From Terana coerulea (lineage: Eukaryota; Basidiomycota; Agaricomycetes; Polyporales; Phanerochaetaceae), in contig JAKOGH010000354.1 in assembly GCA_024811115.1 (NCBI GenBank), positions 1 through 18,950 on the forward strand: 18,950 nt of DNA, in the 5' to 3' direction. A program made the translations under genes and the position numbers. The notes beneath the pieces are model-generated. The model was not told where the DNA came from and did no database searches. It saw nothing but the letters and a program-made list of their open reading frames with translations. Shown here piece by piece: positions 1 through 9,503 of the stretch. Within the stretch, counting starts at the first letter, position 1. Every line of letters begins with the position of its first letter.

Positions 1-545
1 AGTGCTCCCGGTCCGTGCCAGTAACTCCTCTGGAATAACGGTGGATGGCCTCTTATCAGCCCTTGCTAAGAGGTTCGTCATTAACTTAATGTCGCGCAAT
101 GGTGCTAATTCATTCTTCTTGGATAGCCTCCCCATGAGTCCGACGGCACACGAGATCGATCACGGACTTGGCTACAACGTCGGACAATTCATTATCTACA
201 TTGGTGACCCCTCTAGCAACGATGTTACAACACACACACCTAGCACTTGGTCCTACCAGGATGGTATGGCTTTCCTGGAGACCTTCGCGGGGTGGTTTCA
301 ACTCTTGTGAGTTATTTTCTCATCACGGGTTGTGTTGGGTATCTGATGGGTCTCAACAGCCGCTGGACTGGAGTGAAGTACTGTGGTCACGACTCCAGGC
401 AAAACATTCGAACATTCGTCTGCTTATTCGACCCGAGGAGCTTCCGGAGGATCAACCCAACTCGTGCGGTAGTCAGTTTCGCGCGTCTGCCTTCACGTCA
501 GGATATACACAATATAATAATATCCTCTAATGTCGGTATCGTTCG
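1..545 (+). repeat. direct repeat, left copy (pairs with 1530-2070)
   Basis: Bases 1-545 align collinearly with about 1530-2070, including exons, introns and the 3' flank as far as a shared track ending in tatacacaata-like sequence. The offset is about 1.53 kb, so A and B are tandem duplicates of one gene. Confidence 0.75.
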
Positions 546-708
546 TCGCGCGCGATGGCTCGTCCTCCAGGATGTACCTTTATCTACGGCACATCAATCT
601 CGTTTTGCAAGACGCCCGTACCCGTACGCCACTCTCCGCCTCGTCGCGTCGACAGGCGCGAAGGTCGCCTCCGAAGTCGACGTGGAACTAGCTGGGATTA
701 CATACTAA
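1..708 (+). CDS. F-box-like family gene A, 3' part (left-truncated)
   Basis: This is the downstream part of a family gene cut by the left edge. Visible exons are 1-72 (end of exon 2), 127-306 (exon 3) and 360 onward (exon 4). The introns at 73-126 (donor gttcgt, branch-like gctaat) and 307-359 (donor gtgagt) are both phase 2, as in gene B and the minus-strand paralogues. Exon 3 encodes the family block ending GWFQLL. Exon 4 starts FRWTG, matching the W-T-G start of exon 4 elsewhere. Compared with B, exon 4 has two one-base deletions near 436-455. The expected stop at 470-472 is therefore out of frame, and translation runs to a stop at 706-708 with an unrelated tail. It may be a pseudogene or contain assembly errors. 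The N-terminus lies outside the window. Confidence 0.6.
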
Positions 709-865
709 TAGTCTACTTGTTAGGACGCCTAGGCATGTCCCGATGTTGGCGCGCATCACCCGGGTGATGCGGCTACAAGAAACTCCCACTGTGTGGGCGC
801 TCCACGCATCGTGGCAGCTCACTCCAACTAGCACGACTGAAGCCACCTAGGTTTTGTCTCGAGCT
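473..865. other. intergenic region between A and B
   Basis: Up to about 545 this is the shared 3' flank of the A/B duplication. The remainder should hold the promoter of B. I see no convincing TATA box. The one notable item is a perfect palindrome at 752-771. No gene is supported here. Confidence 0.5.
752..771. promoter_or_regulatory. perfect 20-bp palindrome upstream of B
   Basis: Each half-site is 10 bp (CGCATCACCC) with no spacer, centred at 761/762, about 95 bp before the presumed start codon of B. It could be a dimeric transcription-factor site. No function can be assigned from sequence alone. Confidence 0.35.
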
Positions 866-2000
866 ATGGATCCCTCTGCAAGTTTTCTGGACCTCCCGAA
901 CGAACTGCTCGCCATGATCAGACATGCTGCCGACCTGCAGACATCGTCTTTCATGCGCGTTATACGAGCTTTGCCGCCGCACCGCGGCGACGTACGACGA
1001 CAAGAACGCAGAGGGAGTTCGCGTGCCAGCGTAACGGACTCGGATGCCTCGACGGCGAGATTTCGGAGACCGTAGACTGGAACAAGGTCGCGATTGACGC
1101 GGTCGCTCACGCCTCTGTCTGCCAGCATCCCGCGTGCGGTACTGCCAGACTTCTGGAAAACGGTACGCATCATCTCTTGGTTGGTATGGACCCTCTTCAA
1201 GCACACACACTCAGCTGGTTTTATTCCAGCGCAGAAAATGGACGCGATCCGCTGGAACGGGGCTCCCCATCTCGATGCGGTTACAGAGGCCGAACATGAT
1301 TTACAAACGGGCGACATCGAAACATGCACGGTGTTTGGGCACATCGGCTTCAAGGTCTCCTCCACCCCGGTTCCAGCATAAAGGTCTACACCCCGTACCT
1401 GCGTCCGGTAGAGCAAGACCTGTGCCAGACTCCGCCGGACGACGTCCTCTCGGACCACATCGTTGCCCAACGCACTTTTGCCACATTCCCAGTGTTCCCC
1501 GACTTGCATCTCATGCATTTCTTGGGTGTGGCGCTCCCGGTATCAATCAGCGACCCCTCTGGAATAACGGTGGATAGCCTCTTATCAATCCTTGCTAAGA
1601 GGTTCGTCATCAAATTAACGTCGTGAGGTGGTGCTAAGTCATTCTTTTTGAACAGCCTCCCTAACAATCTAATGGCACACGAGATTACTCAAGGACTTGC
1701 CTACAATGTCGGACAATTCACCACATATATTAATGACGGCTCTAGCAACGAGATCACAACGCACATACCTAGCGCTTGGTCCTACCAGGACGGTATGGCT
1801 TTCCTGGAGACCTTCGCGGGGTGGTTTCAGCTCTTGTGAGTTATGTTCTCCTCGCGGATCGTATTGGGTATCTGACGAGTATCGACAGCCGCTGGACTGG
1901 GGTCAGGTACTGTGGTCACGACGCGCAAAACGTTCGAACGTTGGTCTGCACTTTTGACGCGAGGGAACTTCCGGAGGATCCAACCCAACTCGTACGGTAG
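866..2000 (+). pseudogene. F-box-like family gene B, decayed copy
   Basis: The exons follow the family plan: 866-1162, 1230-1601, 1656-1835 and 1889-2000, with introns in phases 1, 2 and 2 (donors gtacgc, gttcgt, gtgagt). Exon 1 starts ATG with LDLPNELLAMIRHA. The matching frame then changes near 925-934, near 985-995 and near 1010, and later resumes through a VCQHPACG motif. Exon 2 begins MDAIRWNG, hits a TAA at 1379-1381, and its family sequence (PYLRP...HIVAQRTFATFP) continues in another frame, so there is a further shift around 1360-1385. Exons 3 and 4 are clean and end ELPEDPTQLVR at the 1998-2000 stop. Four or so frame breaks make a functional product unlikely. The HPACG and GLGCL motifs group it with K and L rather than with D-G. 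Confidence 0.7.
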
Positions 2001-2070
2001 CTGGTTCAACGTCTTTGCTTTCACGTCGAGTCTGTACACAATACAACATCCTTCTTGTCGGATTTTTGTC
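1530..2070 (+). repeat. direct repeat, right copy (pairs with 1-545)
   Basis: This is the second copy of the A/B duplication. Exon 3 is 180 nt and both introns are the same length in the two copies (54 and 53 nt). The copies differ mostly by substitutions, plus two one-base deletions in the left copy. Confidence 0.75.
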
Positions 2071-2272
2071 ATTCGAGACATACACACTCAGCACTGAAGC
2101 CTCATCATGACGGCACACCAGTCATGTCGTCGATGAGAAGTAGTGCGCTGCACTGATCATTGGGAGACATAAGCATGCGAAACATAGTACATGATGCAGG
2201 AATGATATGAATGCAGACTAGAGATTATAAAGTAAGAGTCATACGATACGATGCAAAAAATCGAAAGAAAAA

Positions 2273-3381
2273 TCATGAACGGCTGCTCTTCTTGAACATC
2301 CCCTTCAGCTTAAGACCGGCACGCTTGGACGAAGAGACATCGAGCGAGACGGTGGACTGCATGGCAGGGGCGTGCGCGACGGTAGGGGTGAACCGACGAC
2401 TGGAGGAACTCGTTGCGCGCCTCCGCAGGATCGACGGTGCGCGTGCGGTGCGCCGCGTGCGGCCGTGAGGGCGTGAGGTCCAGTGGCTCAGGGCGCCGCT
2501 TCGCCTTCCCGTGGTACCGCGGGTCGTGGTTCTCGCGCGACGCCTCCGTCTCGCTGCTCCCGCGCGGCGCGTCCTCGCGGCGCGCGATGAGCCGCCGGTG
2601 CTCCCACTCCTCGGCCTCGTCCCGCCACAGCCGCCCCTCCGCGTCCCGCCAGCCCGCGCCGACGCCGACGACCTGCCCGTTCTTCGCGCGCGCGGCGCCC
2701 GCCCGCCGCGCCTCCTTCTCCGCGGCCTGCCGCATGTGGTGCTCGATCGAGCCGCCGCCCATGAACTGCGCGAGCGCGAGCTCGGTCGCGAGCTGCGCGG
2801 GCCGGTGCTCGTCGTACTTGGACTTCTCCTTCTTCGGCTCCGACACCGACTTGGAGCGGCTCGAGGACTTGATGAACCGGCCGAAGCCTTTGCGCGACGG
2901 ACCCGCAGGGGCGTCCGGCGGCGACGCGAGGTCAGCGGGTGGCGTGTTCGGTAGGTTGACGTAGACGGATGTGTAGCCGCCGACGGTCTTCAGCTCCGAC
3001 TTGAAGCCCGGCTTCGTCGTCGGCGTCATGGAGCTGTCACTGCTCGAGGGCGACTCCGGGATGTACCCTATCGGAGACGGCGGTGAGGGCTTCACAGAGT
3101 GACGGCGCGGCGCGGGCCTCGGATGGGTGGGGTACCTCGCTGAACTTGGTCTTGGCCGGCGACAGCGGCGCTGGGGCACCGGGCTGCACGCTCGATGCCC
3201 AGTTGCTGATGGCGGCGAGTGACCGTCTGCGCGGGTGCTGTGACATAGCATCGTGTGATGGAAGCGTTTCGTGCGGTGCCTGTCCCAGGAACGGATACGC
3301 GTGCGGTGCAGCTTGCATGGTCGCGATCGACTCAGAGCGGTGCGGCATTTTCTTCTGATGATATGGACGATATGGATACAC
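2273..3381 (-). CDS. conserved hypothetical protein, low complexity, two frame breaks
   Basis: I cannot assign a function. Reading on the minus strand from an ATG at 3381, one frame encodes RRSLAAISNWASSVQPG and SPAKTKFSEVPHP. The family-like sequence then continues in the next frame (PPSPIGYIPESPSSSDSS, then a Ser/Lys-rich stretch). It leads to a conserved-looking core: ELALAQFMGGGSIEHHMR, GVGAGWRDAEGRLW and EEWEHRRL. A second shift near 2385-2395 is needed to reach a basic C-terminus (GLKLKGMFKKSSRS) and a stop at 2273-2275. Removing two bases from the 1,109-nt span gives a 368-residue protein, so both breaks behave as single-base insertions. From memory, similar GGGS/GVG.WRD/EEWEY proteins occur across Agaricomycetes as uncharacterised proteins. 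Its high GC also produces long spurious ORFs on the + strand. The start is uncertain; ATGs at about 3348 and 3321 are alternatives. Confidence 0.6.
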
Positions 3382-4601
3382 TGCTCGTACATCAGCTCAT
3401 GAACGCTTTGAAAGCTACAGTCGTACGTACCGTGCAAGGATTCTAGTAGACAATAGGGAAGCAAGGATACAGGCGAAGCAGAGTGGGTATGCGCGGAATG
3501 GAAAGCGAGCCGTTAGCGATGAGGAGGCGAAAGCAGCGAAGTAGGAGCGTAGGCGACGTGAAAGTCCAGTAAGGGCCGTGGCCAGAGGCTGGAGGAGATC
3601 CTGAGGAACCCAACCATGTTCGAGTTGCTTTTGAGCAGTTGGCGGACGACAAGGCGGAGCACGAACGCCCATCGCGAAACAATAAGGGCAACGGCCGATC
3701 ACGTCCACTTTCCGCGGCGTGGCTGGGCGGCAATCCCGACTTGCGGATGCTCAGAAAAGCAGTGGAGGAATGTGCTGGGACCCCTGGGCCTGTGGCCTAC
3801 GCGACCAGCGTCTGCGGATCTTCCATCAAGAAGGCCTCTTACCAGCCCTCTTCGCCCACTGACTGTGAGACAATCCCCACTAACCTACGAGCTAGCATCT
3901 CAGCTAAGCCATACGGATTTAATACAGGGTGGTGCACGGGGTCCTTACCGAGGATGCTCCTTCCTCGAGGCCACTTGAGAACAAGGCCTTCCTTTCCTGG
4001 ACAAAATGCACGTGCAGCGGTATGCCGTTCAGACAATAAGGGCTTGACACGCTTTGAAGTCATGAGATAAACGCGTCCGTTAGGGCTTTCCGGAGGGCGT
4101 CGTTAACAATTAGGACTACGTTCCCTAGAATTCCAACATCAGTTCTTTCATTACATCCGGGGCGGGGTGTACTCACCTAATTGTCTCAACATTGACCAAG
4201 CGCGCCGAGAAGCCAGCGGTCAATGTTGCCTGGAGCGGATATGCGGAATGAGTTGGCGTCAGCCCGCCGAATAATAGCCTGTAAAGCCTCGAGGGAAGTC
4301 TCTCTCATCCGAGCATTGAGAAGCTAACGAAATTGTATGCGCCGCGGCCACATGTATATCCTGCCGACTGTTGGCGTGATTGTGGAAGGCGTACCGCCAG
4401 GAGCCGACAACGTTCTGGCGTCTCATAGACAATAGTTATCCCCAGACGCAAGAATGAAGGTGACATGTCTATTCGGGGGACAACTACAGTATACTGGGCA
4501 ACGAATGTATCTATATGTGTTCGTCATTAGTTCAGAGCAGTAACAATAGATGGATGAGTAAATCGAACCTAAATGACACAGACAACGAGATGAAGCACAG
4601 T
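3382..4601. other. 1.2-kb region without a supported gene
   Basis: This separates the hypothetical gene from the 3' end of D. Open frames here (for example + strand 3616-4070) lack recognisable motifs, plausible introns or relatives in the window. The part nearest 4601 is the 3' flank of D: a stretch around 4500-4550 resembles the 3' flanks of E and G (the tatctatatgtgttcgtc type). One inverted repeat lies at 4187-4228. No RNA gene was recognised. Confidence 0.5.
4187..4228. repeat. inverted repeat, 11-bp perfect arms
   Basis: CAACATTGACC at 4187-4197 is mirrored by its exact complement at 4218-4228 across a 20-base spacer. It could form a hairpin. There is no adjacent gene to tie it to, and target-site duplications flanking a larger element were not evident. 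Confidence 0.4.
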
Positions 4602-5708
4602 TTACCACCGTACGAGCTCGGGATCAGAGGGGAGCTGTCGTGGTACGAAGCGAAACTGGAACCAACGATACTGATCAATGTTATGCGTATAGTGAAACCC
4701 GATCCAGTGTCTAGAGGGACATCAGATTGTGTGATATCCGCAAAATATCAGACTTACACAACCTTAAACCAATCGCTCAATTTGGTCATGTGCTGAAACG
4801 CATCTGCAATCGTCCATGTTTTGGGGAATGTATTCTCGTGGTCACATTCGACGAAGGAGAAGGCACCGCGGAGAATGACAGCTCCGTATTTATCCATCCT
4901 GTGGAAGCATAGAAATGTGATCGTGGAATCATTACTGCAGCGAGAACGTACGTGGTAGCTACCGTTGCCTGCACATCGTGCACAGTCACACCTTCCTCGT
5001 TTTCCGCATCATCGAAGTCAGCTTCTTCTGCAACATTGAGCAATGCCATGCACTTGATGGCTGGGAAGGTTGCGAATGAACGTGAGATGATAGGATGGTC
5101 CGCCAATGTACCTTTGGGAGGGACCTGGTCGAAAGCCTCGTTGTCGGGGCGTAAATAAGCCGTTTTCGCGCGGAGCCACCGACTAGGTGTCTCAAAAGCG
5201 ACGTGCTTGAAAGCGTCACTGGGCACGATCTCGCCGAGGTCTTCATCTGTAGACATAACTTCCAAACGGTTGCATCCGTTCCAACAGATGGCTTCCATAG
5301 CTTTGACTTTACGGGAAAGGAGATAGGGTCAGCCATGCAGTCCTTGATTAGCATCGCGCAGGGCCACCCACCATTTTCCTCTAGTCGTGCTATCCCGCAC
5401 CCCGGATGGTTGCACACACTCACATGCTCAGCGCACTCATAAGCGATCACCCTCCAAAAATCCATGTCTTCGTCATCTTGCTCCTCGACATACCGGCTCA
5501 GCCCGTTGGTACGGCACACGCCACGCCAGTATCCCTCTTGGTAGAACGCGGCAGCGCGTCTCGAGACCTGGTGAAAACGCGCATTGAACACCAGATCGGT
5601 GGCGGGAAACTGATTTCGGATTATGTTGAGTAGTTCGTTGGGTAGTCGATCCGTTAGGTTGACGGTACGCTCGCCGTCTTCGTACGTGTTCTCATTTGCG
5701 GAGGTCAC
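4602..5708 (-). CDS. F-box-like family gene D, frame intact but lacking an ATG
   Basis: Exons are 5708-5372, 5306-4952, 4898-4758 and 4710-4602. Introns are 65, 53 and 47 nt, in phases 1, 2 and 2. The spliced frame is open for 313 residues to the TAA at 4602-4604. Exon 1 has the F-box-like stretch LPNELLNIIRNQFPATDLVF (about residues 19-38) and ends VCNHPGCGIARLEENG. Exon 2 carries DHPIISRSFATFPAIKCM, exon 3 FPKTW...LSDWFKVV, and exon 4 WIGFHYTH and PRQLPSDPELVRW. The first codon at the position where F has ATG is GTG (5706-5708), and the second family start (ATG in E and G) is GGC at 5673-5675. There is no in-frame ATG before exon 2, other than the one inside the EDMDFW segment. The first donor is GTGGGT instead of GTGAGT. 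It may start at a non-AUG codon, have lost expression, or contain assembly errors. The SCF-adaptor role is inferred. Confidence 0.7.
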
Positions 5709-5858
5709 GATGGTGGTTGAAGTTGAGATGTGCGCTGGCGACGCGTGGCCGACGCGACTGGCTAACTAGCGCAGGGGCGTTATCGGGGCGCCGGGACAGA
5801 AAAGAGTGAGGTTCAGCAATGGAGAACGTGTCGTCGCGTGAGGAGAGTCAAAGAGCCG

Positions 5859-5866
5859 CATATATG
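5859..5866 (-). promoter_or_regulatory. TATA-like box of D
   Basis: CATATATG lies about 150 bp before the first codon of D. The same position is occupied by TATA-type sequence in F (9653-9660) and E (7858-7863), inside otherwise conserved upstream sequence. Confidence 0.4.
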
Positions 5867-6036
5867 CTGGTTTCGGGGCAAGATTGGTCGATCATGCTTT
5901 CGCCATCTGATCCCGCGAGAGTAACGCGATGAGGCGTGTGCTAATAGTTTAAAAGTGTAAGAAAGACCACCGCAGTAACACGCTTATGTGTCAACTTACC
6001 AGGTCTTGGAGTGGTGAGCAATCGCGTTCTCAGCAT

Positions 6037-6075
6037 CGCCTAGGCTTCAAGCTTCATTCGCTGAGCCTCTAGGCG
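6037..6075. repeat. inverted repeat in upstream block of D
   Basis: CGCCTAG at 6037-6043 is mirrored at 6069-6075, with further partial pairing inside (GGCTT against GAGCC). A differently sequenced but co-located inverted repeat occurs upstream of G at 11890-11920. Confidence 0.35.
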
Positions 6076-6603
6076 CCGCTCGAAGGGTCCTCAGTCGTCT
6101 GGTTTGCCACAAGCACGTCTCATTGTATATCCAGTTTCCTGATAGCGACAAAACGAAGCAATGAGGCTTCCTAGTGTGGCAAGGTTGGGTCATGAGTGGA
6201 GAGAGAGGACAAGAGCTGAAGTCGTCGGGAACAAGGGCTCGGAGCAGTTAAGCGTCTGAGCCGCATTGATGGCTGACTGTGCTTGCTTACGGCCTCAGCT
6301 TTCTTCCACAAGGAAGGCATTATCTGAGCCGTACACGCAGCATACACGATGTATATTAGTAGCAAATGCCAGAAGACGACGGCGTTCTAGTGTCCCAAAT
6401 ATACGGAGTACTATTGCATGTAAGAACGAACATATTACATATATTTTGGGGACGAACACTGAACAGAACTGGAAGTATGTTGAGCAATGGGAACGAACGC
6501 ATCTGCATATATCCGTCGTCGGTTTATAGCAAGCAGCAGCAGATAGACAAAGGAATAGGACCTGGAATGAAACATAACAGAAAAGCTTGAGAGCGTAAGA
6601 AGT

Positions 6604-7690
6604 TCACCATCGGACAAGATCTGGTCGAGCGGGAAGCTCTCGCGGTGCGAAGCGGAACTGGAACCAACGACTGTGACCATCCGAGTGGTTTTCTAATATA
6701 TAGTCGAATCCGATCCAGTGTCTAGAGCAACGTCAGATTGGGCAGCATCCCTAGATCAAAAAATGACTTACGCAACCTTAAACCAATCACTCAATCTGGT
6801 CACATACTGAAATGCATCTTGGATCGTCCATGTTTTGGGAAATATATCATGCTGCAGGGTACCTTTGATCAAGCAAAAGGGACGGCGGGGGCGACGGTAT
6901 TGTATTTATCCATCCTGTGGCAGCATATAGACGTGGTTATGAAGTCAAGATTACGATGAGAACGCACGTGGTAGTTATCGCTGTCTGTACATCGTGGACA
7001 GTCACACCTTCCTCGTTTTCCGTATCATTGAAGTAAATGTCTTCTGCAACGTTGTAAAACACCATGCACTTGATAGCTGGGAAGGTTGCGAAGGAACGTA
7101 AGATGATAGGATGGTCCGCCAATATGCCTTCAGGCTGAGGGAAGACCTGGTCAAAATATGCGTGGGGGCGTAAATAAGCCGTGTGCTTGTCGTAGTGCGT
7201 TTGCGGCCTCTCAAAAGAGATGTACTTGAAAGCATTACTGGGCACGATGTAGCCAAGGTCTTCCTCGCCGGACACAACTTCCAAACGGCTACACCCATTC
7301 CAACGAATGATTTTCATAGCGTGGGCTTCGTGGAGAAGAGAGAGGATCAGCCATAAAATCTTCAATTAATATTGCGCAGGGACACTCACCATTGTCCTCC
7401 AACCTCGTGATCCCGCACCCCGGTTGGTTGCATACACTGACATGCTCAGCGCCCTCGTAAGCGATAACCCTCCAAGAATCCATATCCTCAGTCTGCTCCT
7501 CGATGAACCGGCCCAGACCATGGGTACGGCACACGAAACGCCAGTAACTCTCTTGGTAAAACGCGGCGGCACGTTTTGAGACCTGGTGAAAACGCGCGTT
7601 GAACACCAGGTCAGTGGCGGGAAACTGATTTCGTATCATGTCAAGTAGTTCGTTGGGCAGCCGATCTATAAGGTTCGCAGGACGCCCCAT
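6604..7690 (-). CDS. F-box-like family gene E, exon 3 disrupted
   Basis: Exons are 7690-7390, 7325-6968, 6914-6772 and 6721-6604, with introns of 64, 53 and 50 nt in the family phases. It starts MGRPANLIDRLPNELL at the second of the two family start positions. The C-x-HP-x-CG motif reads CNQPGCG, so His is replaced by Gln. Exons 1 and 2 are clean. In exon 3, after MDKYNTVAPAVPFA, a TGA at 6869-6871 ends the frame after 234 residues. Compared with D there are two extra bases between about 6843 and 6878; beyond them the FPKTW and SDWFKV sequence resumes in another frame. Exon 4 (WIGFDY...PRELPARPDLVRW) is well preserved. Restored length would be 305 residues. It is a truncated product, a young pseudogene, or carries an assembly error. 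Confidence 0.65.
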
Positions 7691-8377
7691 GTCTTTTGTG
7701 GTTTGTTGCTCGCGGAATGGTGGTTGAAGTTCAAGTGTGAGTTAGGGGCGCGTAGCCAAGGCGACCGGGGCGGGGCGCCGAAACAGAAACGGATAGAGTT
7801 TACCAAGAGTGGAGCCGATGAGCGATGTGTCGCCGTGTAAGAAAGGTCAAAGGCCAGCTTATATGCGGTTGAGAGGCGAGAATGGCGCGAACCATGGTTG
7901 CACCATCCCACTAGAGCAACGCGATATGGCGTGGGCTAAAAATCATGAAGTATAACACCACCGCGGCAAGATGTGAACATGAGGAAACTCACTGGGCCTC
8001 GGAGTGTGGGGGTGATCCTTTCCTCAGCACAGTCCCATGTGTCGGCATCCGGAAGCTCCAGTCGCTGAACCTCAGGCGTGCTTGTCGCGAAGAGAACGAG
8101 CGAGGACCCTCGATACGATGCCCTGACTTCCTTGAAAGGGCGTTAATCTGGCTCTCCTGCAAGCCGGCGATGCCTTGCCCCAACCTTGCGTCCAGCAGTC
8201 AAAACATGCAGAACATTGAGAACAATTCCTCATCTATTGTGGTGCAAATAACCCCTGGGTTGTAATGTATGCGGCGGGTAATGGAGCTGTCTATGTTCCC
8301 GCAGTAAGTCTAGAAGACGTAGCGATAGGCGGATGAAGGAATAAACTATCAGGTCAAAGAACAGCTAGGAGCGCAGT
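7691..8377. other. upstream region of E and 3' flank of F
   Basis: Similarity to the D, F and G upstream blocks is weaker here but detectable: the TATA region near 7860 and the segment around 8040-8100 (CAGTCGCTGAACCTCAGG). No gene is supported; a + strand open frame at 7945-8265 has no recognisable motif. Confidence 0.5.
7858..7863 (-). promoter_or_regulatory. TATA box of E
   Basis: On the minus strand this reads TATAAG within CATATAAGC, about 170 bp before the start codon of E and in the same position as the TATA-like sites of D and F. Confidence 0.45.
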
Positions 8378-9503
8378 CTACCACCGCACAAGATGCGGCT
8401 GAGCGGGAAGCTGTCGTGGTTCGAATCGAAATGCGAAGTAACGGTTGTCGTCATCATTGTCCTCATAACGGAATCCGGTCCAATGCCTAAAGCCATGTCA
8501 GAAACGGCGGATAACTTTCTCTTTTGGATGTGGGACAACTCACACAACTTTAAGCCAATCGCTCATCCTCGTCACATAACGCATAATATCTGAGATCTTC
8601 CATGTTTTGGGAAGACGGTATCCTTGTCGCCTTCGACAAAGTAGAACGCGGAGCCCAGGCCGACAGCCGAATGGTTCTCATGCATGCTATGAAAGTATAT
8701 TTAGATGATACTATCATTATTAACTGGCACTGCGCGTGGACTTACGTATTGACCACCGCCGTCTGTACGTCACGTACGGTCACGCCTTCCGCGTTCTTCG
8801 CACCATCGAAGTAAACACCATCTGCGAAGCTCAAGAGCCGCATGGTCTTGATGGCGGGAAAAGTTGCGAATGAACGCATGACGATGGGGTGGTCCGCCAA
8901 TGTGCCTTCGGGAGGAACCTGGTTGATATCCTCGTCCAGAGGGCGCAGATATGCGACATGTTTTCCGCGATCGAAGCCTCGCAGCGACTCGAAGGCGATG
9001 TGCTTGAAGATATCGCTGGCCTCGACGTTGCCAAAGTCTTCACAGGTAGGGACGACTTCCAAGCGGTTGCATCCGTTCCACGAGACGGTCTGCATAGCCT
9101 TGACTTAACAGGGAAAACGATGGTCAACCACGAAGTCCTGCAGAAATGTTGCGCACGACGACTCACCATTCTCCTCGAGCCTCTCCGTCCCGCACCCTGG
9201 ATGCTCGCACACACTGGCGTGCTCCGCGCACTCATAAGCGACCATCCTCCACGAGTCCACATCATCGTCCTCCTGCTCCTCAACAAACCGGCCCAGCCCG
9301 TTAGTACGGCATAAGCAGGACCAGTAGTCTTTCCGGTAGAATGTGGCAGTGCGTTTCGAGACCTGGTGGAAACGCGCGTTGAAGACCAAATCCGTGTCGG
9401 GGAACTGGTTTCGTATGATGTCGAGCAGCTCATTGGGCAGCCGGTCCATCAGGTTCGCGGGACGCTCCATGTCTCCGGATGGGTTGTCGTTCGCGGAGGC
9501 CAT
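8378..9503 (-). CDS. F-box-like family gene F, frameshift in exon 3
   Basis: Exons are 9503-9167, 9103-8746, 8686-8544 and 8486-8378, with introns of 63, 59 and 57 nt. It starts MASANDNPSGDMERPANL, so both family start codons are present. Exon 1 includes LPNELLDIIRNQFPDTDLVF and CEHPGCG. Exon 2 carries DHPIVMRSFATFPAIKTM. In exon 3 the C run of the FPKTW codons is one base short (8605-8611: three C before AAAA, where D has four). The read then changes to FPKHGRSQ and stops at 8572-8574, giving 269 residues. The family frame (SDIMRYVTRMSDWLKVV) and exon 4 (VHWTGFRYE...PRQLPAQPHLVRW) are otherwise pristine; one restored base gives 315 residues. Preservation downstream of the break suggests a very recent mutation or a homopolymer error. 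Confidence 0.7.

Larger units (their letters stand above)
5709..6603. other. upstream region of D and 3' flank of E
   Basis: From 5709 to about 6300 this is the upstream block shared with F and G, including a TATA-like site and an inverted repeat. From about 6300 to 6603 it is AT-richer 3' flank of E, resembling the 3' flanks of D and G near 6500-6560. No gene is supported. Confidence 0.55.

Noticed and set aside
847..1518. 223-codon minus-strand open frame across gene B
   Set aside because: It is antisense to the B exons, whose splice sites and family motifs lie on the + strand.
2413..2964. Long + strand open frames (183 and 147 codons) opposite the hypothetical gene
   Set aside because: They are Arg/Ala-rich antisense shadows caused by the high GC and codon bias of the minus-strand gene, with no motif of their own.
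3037..3130. An intron as the explanation for the first frame change in the hypothetical gene
   Set aside because: Donor/acceptor pairs here either give the wrong phase or an intron of about 28 nt, too short for fungal splicing.
3616..4070. Candidate + strand gene (120-143 codon open frames)
   Set aside because: It has no motif, signal peptide, splice support or relative in the window, and its composition is like noncoding DNA.
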